Part shown: piece by piece, positions 50,899 through 58,093 of the stretch
Layout of the letters: every line of letters starts with the position of its first letter
Position numbering within the stretch: position 1 is the stretch's first letter
Made by a program: the position numbers and the translations under genes
Origin: Sphingomonas jinjuensis
Lineage (GTDB): Bacteria; Pseudomonadota; Alphaproteobacteria; Sphingomonadales; Sphingomonadaceae
Direction: 5' to 3'
Length of the DNA: 64,000 nucleotides
Assembly (NCBI RefSeq): GCF_014197105.1
Contig: NZ_JACIEV010000002.1
Span: forward strand, 62,001 to 126,000
Notes under the pieces: generated by a model
The model's input: only the letters and a program-made list of their open reading frames with translations
Database searches by the model: none
Told to the model about the DNA's origin: nothing

Positions 50899-51013
50899 GC
50901 GCTGAACAACAGCGCGAAGCAGCTGCTGTTAAACAACATTATTTTTGGGAGCCGCGCTCGCCCGTCCGCGTCGCCGCCTCGCGAATTCGTTCTCATTGCG
51001 TTCTCAAGCGGTG

Positions 51014-51337
51014 ATGGGTTATCGGCCGATTCGCACCATCGCTCAGGCGCATGAGCACGGCCTCTACGTCGAGGTGACGTGCGCGCGTTGCGGCCGGCGC
51101 GCGCTCTTCGATCCCTCTGGCTTCGTCCTGCTGCGCGGCATCTACCAGGCCGATGCCGAGATCGCGGGCTTTCGCTTCCGGTGCGCCGGCGGCGTCGGCG
51201 AGAAACCCGGCTGCGGCGGCAAGGGCGCCCGCATCCGCTTCGTCAGCTACCCCCCTGCCCAGCCCCGCGCGCCGAACCCCAAGCCGATCACGCCGACCGA
51301 CGCCGGCGTACCCGCAGCGGTCGACCCCGCGGCTTGA
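51014..51337 (+). CDS. Cys-rich zinc-ribbon-like protein, 107 aa
   Basis: This 107-residue protein has Cys pairs VTCARCGRRALFD and FRCAGGVGEKPGCGG, consistent with a small metal-binding ribbon, and a Pro-rich tail. MGYRPIRTIAQAHEHGLYVE precedes the first pair. No named family was recognised, but similar small proteins occur in sphingomonad prophages. GTG 51011 is an alternative start. It could bind DNA or RNA. Confidence 0.65.
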   Translation: MGYRPIRTIAQAHEHGLYVEVTCARCGRRALFDPSGFVLLRGIYQADAEIAGFRFRCAGGVGEKPGCGGKGARIRFVSYPPAQPRAPNPKPITPTDAGVPAAVDPAA

Positions 51338-51363
51338 GCGGCGGCTCACGATCGCGAGCGAAG

Positions 51364-51492
51364 GCGGCTGATCCATAAGGCTCGCGGATAAAATACGGCA
51401 TTATGTCGTTTTTTGCTTGCGCGACACGGCGTATTACCGTATTTCAGTCTCACCGGGCCGGATCGTCCGGCCCGGATATTCCGGAGGCTGAA
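51364..51492 (+). promoter_or_regulatory. Control region with repeated operator-like motif and hairpin
   Basis: Two related A/T-rich motifs, ATACGGCATTATGTCG and CACGGCGTATTACCGTAT, the second with ACGG/CCGT symmetry, lie ahead of a perfect 10-bp hairpin (51453-51475, TCG loop). The hairpin ends 5 bp before GGAGG and the 24-aa ORF. The motifs may bind the XRE-type protein encoded just downstream. Confidence 0.45.
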
Positions 51493-51567
51493 ATGATCAA
51501 CTGGATCATGAAGCGACTGAAAATCCGGATCAAGCTGAGGTTCCACCTCTCAGTGAAGATCGGGTGA
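51493..51567 (+). CDS. Possible 24-aa cationic peptide
   Basis: The ORF encodes MINWIMKRLKIRIKLRFHLS and four more residues (VKIG). It has alternating hydrophobic and basic residues that could form an amphipathic helix. GGAGG is spaced seven bases before the ATG. It lies between a perfect hairpin and the HTH-nuclease gene, 68 bp upstream of it. It could be a small toxin, a leader peptide or a chance ORF. Confidence 0.4.
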   Translation: MINWIMKRLKIRIKLRFHLSVKIG

Positions 51568-51634
51568 GTTACCGGGGCGGGCTTCCAACCCCCGCCCCAC
51601 CTCACACAGGCAAGAAAACGAGGCCGGAAGAAAG

Positions 51635-52117
51635 ATGGACGCCGACGAATTGAAACGGCGGCGCAACGCGCTCGGTCTGACGCAAGCGGCGTTTGCCGAG
51701 CGCCTGGGCGTCCACCGCGACACGATCAACGCACTTGAGCGCAGCGCCCGGCCGATCACCGAACAGATGGCGCTGGCGATCGCCGCGCTCCGGCCGATGC
51801 CGCTCGATGCGAAACCCAAGTCCGAAAACGACCTCGAGCGGGTCATCGAGACCGCACTCATCGACGCCGGCATCCGCTACGTCGGCGACCGCGACGGGCA
51901 AAACCCTTCGGCGCTGGACTTCCGGCTGCTCGACTTCGATGTCGAGATCGAGGTGAAGCGTTTCTACACCGCCCGCACCGGCGAGCAGATGGCGCGGGCC
52001 AGTAACGTCATCGCCGTCCAGGGCGAGAAAGCGGTGCGCTTCTTGGCCGCGGCGATCCGCTCGGGCGACTTCCTAGACTTGGCGGCCGCACATCCGCGAC
52101 CAGCCACCACGCGTTGA
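51635..52117 (+). CDS. XRE-type HTH fused to a predicted PD-(D/E)xK nuclease-like domain
   Basis: This 160-residue protein has an XRE HTH at residues ~5-52 (LKRRRNALGLTQAAFAERLG, VHRDTINALERSARP) followed by a second domain with Asp95, Glu106 and Lys108 in SALDFRLLDFDVEIEVKRF, the spacing of a PD-(D/E)xK nuclease core. SNVIAVQGEKAVRFLAAAI closes the fold. HTH plus nuclease-like domain in one small protein suggests a regulator or DNA-directed defence or replication enzyme of the element. The nuclease call rests on the motif only. Confidence 0.65.
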   Translation: MDADELKRRRNALGLTQAAFAERLGVHRDTINALERSARPITEQMALAIAALRPMPLDAKPKSENDLERVIETALIDAGIRYVGDRDGQNPSALDFRLLDFDVEIEVKRFYTARTGEQMARASNVIAVQGEKAVRFLAAAIRSGDFLDLAAAHPRPATTR

Positions 52118-52424
52118 TTGCGATATGCTGGTAGGACCAGGGAGCAGCCGATTCTGAACGGCTTCGACCTTTCAGCGTTACGCTATCTTATCGTTCACGT
52201 GCCCTATGTGCAGACACCCCTGCTGCGCTATCCATCACAACTCGACGGATGAAGGTACTATGTGACATTGAGTAGATTTAACGCATCACGTAGCCCTTTG
52301 GAATTGTTATAGGTTCACCACGCCGACGATCTACCCTGCCACATATCGTCGTATTGAAATCTTTTGCTGGACTCTGTGCAAGCAAGGTGCATAGTTGAAT
52401 GACGTTTGCAACGGGAGTAGTGCA
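52118..52424. other. A/T-richer spacer in the cargo region
   Basis: This 307-bp spacer between the HTH-nuclease and the secreted-protein gene is visibly richer in A/T than its surroundings. No gene or terminator with convincing support was found. A promoter for the downstream gene is likely here, but no clear -35/-10 pair could be assigned. Confidence 0.4.
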
Positions 52425-52748
52425 ATGAGAAAGATTCTCCGCTGTGTCACCGCATGTATTGTGCTCGTCAGTGCGCAGTCAGCAACATCGCAGACCGCTC
52501 AAACGTGCGCACGGGCGGCTTGGCAACGCTATAATCTAGCACTGGCTAACGGAGCGACAGAAGAGGAGGCGATTGACGCCGGAGAAGAGGCTCGCCGCAA
52601 TTGCGCGAGCGGTGGCCAGGGTGGTGGTGGCGGTGGCAGTGGCGACTTGAATTATGGAACATTTTGCCATCCTGGCGACTATGAGTGCCGAGCGCCTTTG
52701 CCACCTTGCAACGATCCGAAATACACAAAGGCCTGCGAGCCCGGCTGA
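52425..52748 (+). CDS. Small secreted Gly-rich protein (cargo)
   Basis: This 107-residue protein has a signal peptide (MRKILRCVTACIVLVSAQSA), a short helical mature part (CARAAWQRYNLALANGATEE), a Gly/Ser tract, and a C terminus with four Cys (YGTFCHPGDYEC, PPCNDPKYTKACEP) that may form disulfides. No family was recognised. It is alone on the plus strand next to the end of the phage late operon, the usual place for a lysogenic-conversion (moron) gene. Function unknown. Confidence 0.6.
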   Translation: MRKILRCVTACIVLVSAQSATSQTAQTCARAAWQRYNLALANGATEEEAIDAGEEARRNCASGGQGGGGGGSGDLNYGTFCHPGDYECRAPLPPCNDPKYTKACEPG

Positions 52749-52857
52749 CGCCTGACAAGGTTCCTTCGAATAGATTGATATTACCTGCTTACGGCGGCAC
52801 TTGAAGGCTAATGGCCTTCATAGTTTCTGCCTATGGCTATAATTTAGATAACAAGCT

Positions 52858-52889
52858 CGGCCGTCGCCGATTTATCTCGGCGGCGGCCG
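52858..52889. terminator. Strong hairpin between cargo and phage late genes
   Basis: CGGCCGTCGCCGA pairs with TCGGCGGCGGCCG (one G-T) around a TTTATC loop, a 13-bp stem. It lies between the converging secreted-protein gene and the spanin genes and could stop transcription from both sides. No long T tract. Confidence 0.55.
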
Positions 52890-52951
52890 TGGTGTGTACG
52901 ATGACTGATATTCATCAACTGCACCGTTCGTAGCCGAAATTTATTGATCCC

Positions 52952-53230
52952 CTAGCTGTCGATGCCGCGAACGAAGTACAATGTGTCCGCCGCCAACCGC
53001 CGCCGCGCATCGCACTTCGCGAGGTCCTCGCGTGCGTCGCGGATCGTTCCCTCAGTATCGGCCGCGGTCGCGGAGCCGTCAGCCTGGCGACGCGCCGGCG
53101 TCGGCTGGCACGCGATCATCGTTGCCGTCGGCGGCGTCAGGAAACGGAAAGAGGGATCGATCGAGCAGGTCGATCCCATGCAGGCGCTCAGCGCCAAGGC
53201 AGCGGGCAGCGCCCTCAGGTGTCGAAGCAA
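52952..53230 (-). CDS. Rz1-like outer-membrane spanin lipoprotein
   Basis: This 92-residue protein has a lipoprotein signal (LPAALALSAC with Cys17) and a short, Cys-containing mature part with TPPTATMIACQPTPARRQAD and a C-terminal helix. Its first ~150 bp overlap the Rz-like gene in another frame on the same strand, the classic Rz/Rz1 layout. It would sit in the outer membrane and pair with Rz to fuse membranes at lysis. TTG 53230 is the probable start. Confidence 0.65.
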   Translation of the reverse strand: MLRHLRALPAALALSACMGSTCSIDPSFRFLTPPTATMIACQPTPARRQADGSATAADTEGTIRDAREDLAKCDARRRLAADTLYFVRGIDS

Positions 53231-53492
53231 AGCGTTCCACCGTCGAATGCGAGTTGAGGATGATCGGCTTCAGCGCCGCGGCCCGTTCGGCGTAGGCGCC
53301 GATCGCCGCCGCGACACGACGCTCGCCGGCGATCGCCAGCTCGGCAGCCTTGGCCTGAGCCACGAGCTGGCGATCGCGGCCGTCGACCCGCTCCGCCAGC
53401 CGACCACGCTCCTCACAGGCGGCGCCGTAGACAAAGACGAGGAAGGCGGTGAGCGCGAAACCTCCCGCGCCCACCAGCAGCTTCCCCCACAT
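53079..53492 (-). CDS. Rz-like inner-membrane spanin
   Basis: This 137-residue protein has one N-terminal membrane helix (LLVGAGGFALTAFLVFVYGAA) followed by a long charged helix (ERGRLAERVDGRDRQLVAQA, KAAELAIAGERRVAAAIGAY), as in i-spanins. It overlaps the Rz1-like gene by 152 bp and starts one base into the stop of the holin-like gene (TGATG). Position at the end of the late operon and the embedded partner support the spanin call. Confidence 0.72.
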   Translation of the reverse strand: MWGKLLVGAGGFALTAFLVFVYGAACEERGRLAERVDGRDRQLVAQAKAAELAIAGERRVAAAIGAYAERAAALKPIILNSHSTVERFASTPEGAARCLGAERLHGIDLLDRSLFPFPDAADGNDDRVPADAGASPG

Positions 53493-53872
53493 CAGCCGAT
53501 CGCCGCGGTGGTCGTCTTGCGCAGGACGAGGTTGATCAGCGCGACGGCGCCCATCACCCCGGCGACGACGCCGGCCTGGTCGAGATCGGCGGGCAGGCAG
53601 CCAAAGAAGGCGAGCACCGCGAAAACGGCGGCAACCACCTGGGTGACGATCGTCTTAGACTGGTACCATTCGATCACGCCGTCGTCGCCGGTGTGGAAGC
53701 GCGCGACCAGCGTCACCGCGTTGAGGACGAGCAGGCCGGTCGCGACGATCGCCGCCTGCGTGGCCTGATTAATCGACGCCGGCAGGACGCCGATGGCGGC
53801 GAGGGCCGCGCAGGCGAGCGCGACGAGCTGGGCAAGGCCGGTCCTGGTCTTGAGAAGCGCGAGAAAGTCCAT
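53492..53872 (-). CDS. Holin-like membrane protein
   Basis: This 126-residue protein has three or four hydrophobic helices (LVALACAALAAIGVLPASI, AIVATGLLVLNAVTLVARF, VVAAVFAVLAFFGCLP, AGVVAGVMGAVALINLVLR). It lies between the DUF2778 gene and the spanins and is coupled to Rz by TGATG. Holin function is inferred from size, topology and place in the lysis module; no named holin family was recognised. Confidence 0.65.
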   Translation of the reverse strand: MDFLALLKTRTGLAQLVALACAALAAIGVLPASINQATQAAIVATGLLVLNAVTLVARFHTGDDGVIEWYQSKTIVTQVVAAVFAVLAFFGCLPADLDQAGVVAGVMGAVALINLVLRKTTTAAIG

Positions 53873-53990
53873 GGGGATCTCCGAAGGACGCAGCGCCGCC
53901 GACCCGGCGTGAATGCGTCGGGGGTTTCAGGTCGGTGAAAGGTGGAGCGGCCGGATTCGACGAGGCGGCCCCATCGTGAAAAGTCGGCGG

Positions 53991-54353
53991 CTACGCGACG
54001 ACGTCGAGCAGCCGGTCGCCCGAGCGCCAGATCTTCTCGCGCAGCGCGCGCGGCAGGATGATGCAGCCTTGGCTGGCGGTGCCGGGGTTGGCGATGCTGT
54101 CGCCGTGGATGCGGAACGCCGATCGGCCACGGGTGTCGGTGCCGGGCTCCGGCTCGACCACGATCGTGAAGGGACCGGTGTTGGCGCTGTCCTTCACGTC
54201 GGTCAGGCGCCAGCGTCCGCGCGGGATCGGCCCGACGCCCTTCGCATCCTGCATCGCCGGGTTGTTCCTGCCGCGGCCCTTGCCCGCATAGCCCTTGCCG
54301 ACGAAGACGCCGTCACGCGTCATCTCGCCGGCGGATTGGTCCCACCTCAGCAT
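53991..54353 (-). CDS. DUF2778 / L,D-transpeptidase-like protein, lysis candidate
   Basis: This 120-residue protein has the C-terminal catalytic-looking segment FRIHGDSIANPGTASQGCII, with a His and a Cys at the spacing of L,D-transpeptidase-fold enzymes (H...SxGC), and MLRWDQSAGEMTRDGVFVGK at the start. DUF2778 proteins act on peptidoglycan. Within the lysis cassette it could replace a classical endolysin. No signal peptide is visible, which fits export through a holin. Confidence 0.72.
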   Translation of the reverse strand: MLRWDQSAGEMTRDGVFVGKGYAGKGRGRNNPAMQDAKGVGPIPRGRWRLTDVKDSANTGPFTIVVEPEPGTDTRGRSAFRIHGDSIANPGTASQGCIILPRALREKIWRSGDRLLDVVA

Positions 54354-54396
54354 CGTTCTTTCTCCCGGAGGCGCGCCGTCTCGGCCGCGCGGATCG

Positions 54397-54510
54397 TCAG
54401 CGCTGGCGGTTGCTGCGCTGGTGCCAGCGCCAGGCGCTGACGATGTCGTGGGCGGGCACGATGCACGCGATCAGCGCGCCGGCCGCCATCAGAATGACGC
54501 CGCCGGTCAC
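54397..54510 (-). CDS. Very small membrane protein of the phage operon, 37 aa
   Basis: This 37-residue ORF reads MTGGVILMAAGALIACIVPA, then a basic tail (WRWHQRSNRQR). One membrane helix with a cytoplasmic basic tail is predicted. Its GTG overlaps the stop of the upstream gene (GTGA), the same coupling used throughout this operon, so it is probably translated. Possible roles are an antiholin or a structural peptide. Confidence 0.5.
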   Translation of the reverse strand: MTGGVILMAAGALIACIVPAHDIVSAWRWHQRSNRQR

Positions 54511-54767
54511 TGGCCCGCCTTACGCGAGCGCTCGAGCAGCAGGTCGAGCTTGCCGTCGATCCGCGCCATCCGGACCTGGAGATCCTGCATCTGTCGATCG
54601 CGCTCGTCGACGCGCATCTTCAGCTCGGCGATGTCGCGTGCGTTGATCGCGACCTGGCTCAGCGTCCCGCCGCACGCGTAGATGATGCCGGCGATCGTGA
54701 CGATCAGTGCGATCGTCGGCGTAAAGTCCCGCCACGACGGCGCGCGGGGTTCGCCCGCAGTCGCCAT
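54507..54767 (-). CDS. Phage membrane/coiled-coil protein, 86 aa
   Basis: This 86-residue protein has one membrane helix (FTPTIALIVTIAGIIYACGG) and a coiled coil (DIAELKMRVDERDRQMQDLQ, VRMARIDGKLDLLLERS). Many phages have such a protein near the lysis genes, but its role is unknown. Its ATG shares a base with the stop of the SGNH-hydrolase gene (TGATG). Confidence 0.65.
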   Translation of the reverse strand: MATAGEPRAPSWRDFTPTIALIVTIAGIIYACGGTLSQVAINARDIAELKMRVDERDRQMQDLQVRMARIDGKLDLLLERSRKAGQ

Positions 54768-56083
54768 CAAAGCCTCGGCAGCTTGGCAGCGATCGCCTGC
54801 GCGGTACGCATCGCGAGGTAGCCATGCCCGGCGTCGGTCGGGTGCGTCGGGTCGGCGCCGTCGGCGCCGCCGGTCACCCAGTCGGCGTTGCCGTCGCCCT
54901 TAGTCGAGCCCGTCCGCCCGGTGCCCGTCACCCAGGCTTCGGCCAGGTTGTCGATGAAGACGACGTTGTTCGGATACAGCGCCGCCGCCGCCTTCTTGCC
55001 GTCGCGCGCCGCCAGCCGGTTGGCGTTCGGCGTCCCCGGCGTCATCGGCCCGGTCATGAAGATCAGCACATTGGGCAGCGCGCCGATCACCGCGTCGAGC
55101 CAGGCCGACACCGCCGCCTGCATCGTCGCCGCGCTGCCGCCGATCAGGTTCTCGTCGTTGATCCCGCCCATCTCGACGATGACGTCGGGCGCGCGCGCGA
55201 TCACGTCGGCCTGGACGCGCTGGATGAAGGTGTTGCGCTGACCGCTGGCGTTGGCGACGAAGCCGGTGGCGCCGACGCCCGAGTTGATGCACCCCGGCTG
55301 GCCCAGCAGCAGCGCGATCTGCGACCCCACGCCGGGATACAGCGCCGCCGCGGTCGATCCGGTGCCGCCGACGAAGCTGTCGCCGTGAACGATGACGTTC
55401 AGGCCGTCGATCGGCGGCGCCGCGCACGGCGGATAGATCGCGGCCGACTTGACCCCGCCGAACTTGAACTGCGGCAGGCCCTCGATCTCGTAGACGCGCA
55501 TCCGCCGGTTCGCCGCCGAGCCGTCGCCCCAGGTCAGCCGGATGAAGCTGCTCGCGCCGTTCGTCGCCGCATTCATGCCGAGCGAGCCCGTCTGGACATA
55601 CTGGCCGTCGACACGCAGGCGAAAGCCTTGTGCATTGGCCTGGCCGGGCGCGTAGAAGCAAATCTCCAGGTCGGGCGCGGCCGACTGAAACCGCACGAGG
55701 CCGCCGGTGCCGTCGAACTTGTTGGCGCCCGTCCCGCCCGCCGTGCCGTCGCCATTGGTGACGGCATCGGGGATCGCCAGGCTGTATTGCGGATAGGTGG
55801 CGTTCACCGGCCGCCAGGTGCCGCGCATCAGCGTGAACTTGTCGAGATCGGTGGCGACGCCGGCGCTGTACGGCGCGAACAGCGTGCCGGTGATCGCCGA
55901 GGTGCCGGTCGGCGCGCCGATCGTCGGCGGCGCGGTCATTACCGGGGGCAGCGACAGCCCGGTGCGGCTGATCGAGCGACCCAGCCGGTTGAACAGCGAG
56001 GCGCGGACGGTTCGGCTGCGCGCCGTCGGGTCACCGCCGGCGGCCTCGATGTCGGCCGACGTCATTGCACTGGGATTGGGCAT
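54767..56083 (-). CDS. Phage SGNH/GDSL hydrolase-like tail protein
   Basis: This 438-residue protein has an SGNH hydrolase domain in its C-terminal half: block I LNVIVHGDSFVGGTGSTAAA, block III IVEMGGINDENLIGGSAAT, and block V DPTHPTDAGHGYLAM with Asp and His. The N-terminal half looks beta-rich. Phage SGNH proteins deacetylate or modify surface polysaccharide as part of receptor recognition. Being next to the fibre gene group fits a tail-spike role. The start at 56083 has GGAG upstream. Confidence 0.82.
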   Translation of the reverse strand: MPNPSAMTSADIEAAGGDPTARSRTVRASLFNRLGRSISRTGLSLPPVMTAPPTIGAPTGTSAITGTLFAPYSAGVATDLDKFTLMRGTWRPVNATYPQYSLAIPDAVTNGDGTAGGTGANKFDGTGGLVRFQSAAPDLEICFYAPGQANAQGFRLRVDGQYVQTGSLGMNAATNGASSFIRLTWGDGSAANRRMRVYEIEGLPQFKFGGVKSAAIYPPCAAPPIDGLNVIVHGDSFVGGTGSTAAALYPGVGSQIALLLGQPGCINSGVGATGFVANASGQRNTFIQRVQADVIARAPDVIVEMGGINDENLIGGSAATMQAAVSAWLDAVIGALPNVLIFMTGPMTPGTPNANRLAARDGKKAAAALYPNNVVFIDNLAEAWVTGTGRTGSTKGDGNADWVTGGADGADPTHPTDAGHGYLAMRTAQAIAAKLPRL

Positions 56084-56084
56084 G

Positions 56085-56498
56085 TCATGCTCTCCGAAGA
56101 AGGATGCGCCCGTCGACCGGGCTGAGAAGCGCCCTGCCGTCGATCGGCGAAAGCAGGGTGTCGGGGGGCGGCGCGATCGTGACCGGCGCCGATCGCGCCG
56201 AGGTCGTGCCGGCACTGTTCGTCGCGGTGTTCTCGAACTCGTAGGATTTGGCGAGTTCGCCGGCCGAGAAGGTCGCCGTCGTCGCCACCGCCGTCGACGT
56301 GCCCGCCAGCAGCCAGGCGACAGCGCCGATCGGCGCCGTTGCAGTCCCGTTGACGCCGGTCAGCACCTCGCCGAGTTGCGGGGAGCCGCCGTGGCGGATC
56401 GTGGGGATGGTCAGGAACCTGGGCGCCGTCGCCTCGCCCTGGGGCAGGACGACCAGCTCGAACGTCCACCGATCGCGCAGCGTAAGCCTGGTCGTCAT
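56085..56498 (-). CDS. Hypothetical phage protein, 137 aa
   Basis: This 137-residue protein begins MTTRLTLRDRWTFELVVLPQ and has a beta-rich middle (VAWLLAGTSTAVATTATFSA). It ends with a twofold repeated tail LLSPIDGRALLSPVDGRILL. No family was recognised. It is translationally coupled (ATGA) to the preceding gene and lies before the SGNH gene, so it may be part of the tail tip. Confidence 0.6.
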   Translation of the reverse strand: MTTRLTLRDRWTFELVVLPQGEATAPRFLTIPTIRHGGSPQLGEVLTGVNGTATAPIGAVAWLLAGTSTAVATTATFSAGELAKSYEFENTATNSAGTTSARSAPVTIAPPPDTLLSPIDGRALLSPVDGRILLRRA

Positions 56499-56812
56499 TG
56501 CGTTACGTCCTCGACGATCTGGATCCGCTGGGTGTCGGTCGACGTGCGTTCGTCGCCTTCGTCGAGCTGCACGTCCCACGCCGCAGCGCCAATCGCCCAT
56601 CCGCCGAGGCTGGCGCGCAGCCGCTGGGCGGCGCCACCGCCTAAGGTCGCGGGCGTCACGGCGAAGCTGTGGACGATGCCGTCAGCGTCGCGCGCGTCGC
56701 TGGTGACGACGATGCCAAGCGCACTCAGATCGACCACATCGCCGGTGACGGCGTCGCGCACGACGAGATAGGCAAGCAGGGTGTCGCCCTGCTTGCGGAC
56801 AAGATCCGCCAA
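56495..56812 (-). CDS. Hypothetical phage protein, 105 aa
   Basis: This 105-residue soluble protein reads LADLVRKQGDTLLAYLVVRD, AVTGDVVDLSALGIVVTSDA and ends GDERTSTDTQRIQIVEDVTQ. It resembles small beta-sandwich phage baseplate-type proteins, but no named family is claimed. Translation likely starts at TTG 56812 with GAGGAG seven bases before it. ATGA coupling links it to the next gene. Confidence 0.58.
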   Translation of the reverse strand: MADLVRKQGDTLLAYLVVRDAVTGDVVDLSALGIVVTSDARDADGIVHSFAVTPATLGGGAAQRLRASLGGWAIGAAAWDVQLDEGDERTSTDTQRIQIVEDVTQ

Positions 56813-56823
56813 GGTGGTGCTCC

Positions 56824-57162
56824 TCAGGTGTAGGTGACGGTGATGAAGCTGGTGCGCGGGCTGTTTGCGGCGTCGCCAAGCGTCTCGACGACAGCGAACG
56901 ACTCGAGATAGCCTGGCTGCTTGCCGCTGCCGCTCGGGTTCATCACCATGAGAACGCCGCTCACGTCGTCGATCCGGTAGCTGGTGCTGCTCGATCCCTG
57001 CGCGGCGACGCCGCCGGGAGCCGACAGCGTCGATCCCGCGGATCGGTTGAGGATCGTAATGTTGCCGCCCCACGCGACGGGTACGCTCGCGCTACGGGCG
57101 AGCGATTGCAGGACGATCGGCACCCGCGCGCCCGCGCCGGCCAGCGCCATCCCCGGCAGCAT
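56824..57162 (-). CDS. Hypothetical phage protein, 112 aa
   Basis: This 112-residue protein reads MLPGMALAGAGARVPIVLQS and continues with a beta-rich, Ser/Thr-rich middle (STSYRIDDVSGVLMVMNPSG) to SPRTSFITVTYT. No family was recognised. It starts one base into the preceding stop (TGATG). Part of the tail-fibre region by position. Confidence 0.58.
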   Translation of the reverse strand: MLPGMALAGAGARVPIVLQSLARSASVPVAWGGNITILNRSAGSTLSAPGGVAAQGSSSTSYRIDDVSGVLMVMNPSGSGKQPGYLESFAVVETLGDAANSPRTSFITVTYT

Positions 57163-57788
57163 CAGCCGATCGCCCTGGTCAGGCCAGTGACCTCGATGCG
57201 GTCGGTCGCCTTCACGACGAAGTAGAGGCAGTCGCGCGCGCCGGCCGCGCTCGACAGCGTGACGGTGGCGGTGTTGCGCCAGGCGCTGCCGAAGGCGAGC
57301 TGGCGACCGCCGGTGGCGTCCTGGACGAGCTCGATGAAGCCCGACTGGCCCGGCTTGGCGCGCGACGGATTGCGGAGCGTGCGGTTGCCGCCCAGCGTCA
57401 CCACGCCGTTGATCATCGCGCCGAGGTCGACCGCGATCGTCGCCTGGTCGATCAGCGCCACCGGTGCCGCCGCGTCCCACACCGCGGTCGTCGTCAGCGC
57501 GCGGCTCGCGGTACCGGCGTGGAACTCGGCCGCCGTGGCGCCGGCGAGCAGCGCCGCCGTCCCCAGCCCCAGCGTCAGACGCAGCGCCGCGGCGTCGCCG
57601 ATCCGGATCGTCAGCGTGTCACCGGCGCCGTCGACGGCGACGCCGAGGCCGCCCTCCCCGCGCAGCGCCGCGGCGATCGCGTCGCGTGCCTGCTCGTCGG
57701 AATAGACGCCGAGCTGCCCGCCCGCGGCGAGGAACGCGTCGAGCTGGCGAATGAGGCGCGCGAGCTTGCGCGAAGGGCTTTCGGCCAC
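57162..57788 (-). CDS. Hypothetical phage tail-region protein, 208 aa
   Basis: This 208-residue protein has an N-terminal helical part (SRKLARLIRQLDAFLAAGGQ) and a beta-rich C-terminal half (VTLGGNRTLRNPSRAKPGQS, GFIELVQDATGGRQLAFGSA). The latter resembles the receptor-facing repeats in phage fibre proteins. GTG 57788 with GGGAG eight bases upstream is proposed; longer frames upstream are shadows. Confidence 0.6.
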   Translation of the reverse strand: MAESPSRKLARLIRQLDAFLAAGGQLGVYSDEQARDAIAAALRGEGGLGVAVDGAGDTLTIRIGDAAALRLTLGLGTAALLAGATAAEFHAGTASRALTTTAVWDAAAPVALIDQATIAVDLGAMINGVVTLGGNRTLRNPSRAKPGQSGFIELVQDATGGRQLAFGSAWRNTATVTLSSAAGARDCLYFVVKATDRIEVTGLTRAIG

Positions 57789-57805
57789 GGTGGTTCTCCC
57801 GAAGG

Positions 57806-58093
57806 TCAGGCGGTCGGCGCGCGGCCGGTGCATGCGGTTTCGACGTTGCGCCGGCAGTGACCCGGCGCGGCGCCGAGCAGAACGAACAGCCCGTCGATCG
57901 CCCAGGCGACCGGCCCCGCCCACCGCGCGCCGCGCTGCTGCCCGCGGCCGACGTAGCTCGAGATCGTTTCGTCGGCCGACGGCGGCAGCGGCGCGAGGCC
58001 AGCTGCGTAGAAGGCGCCGACGACCAGCACCTGCGCCAGCTGGTCGAGCGAAATGAGGATCTGGACGAGGACCTCGCCGACGCGCTCGATCAC
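57806..58093 (-). CDS. Phage membrane-associated hypothetical protein, 95 aa
   Basis: This 95-residue protein has two hydrophobic segments (VLVQILISLDQLAQVLVVGAF and WAGPVAWAIDGLFVLLGAAPG) and the stretch SADETISSYVGRGQQRGARW between them. Similar small proteins with a GHC end occur in phages of alphaproteobacteria; the role is not known. GTG 58093 overlaps the upstream stop (GTGA). Confidence 0.6.
   Translation of the reverse strand: MIERVGEVLVQILISLDQLAQVLVVGAFYAAGLAPLPPSADETISSYVGRGQQRGARWAGPVAWAIDGLFVLLGAAPGHCRRNVETACTGRAPTA

Larger units (their letters stand above)
50473..51013. other. Cargo region without intact genes
   Basis: This 541-bp stretch lies between the lipoprotein operon and the Cys-rich protein gene. 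It contains a short ORF remnant on the minus strand (50785-50898) with a hairpin just after it (50754-50779). No other supported gene was seen. Confidence 0.5.

Noticed and set aside
51493..52117. Classical type II toxin-antitoxin pair made of the 24-aa ORF and the HTH protein
   Set aside because: The small ORF is far shorter than known type II toxins and the HTH protein has its own nuclease-like domain; evidence does not support the label.
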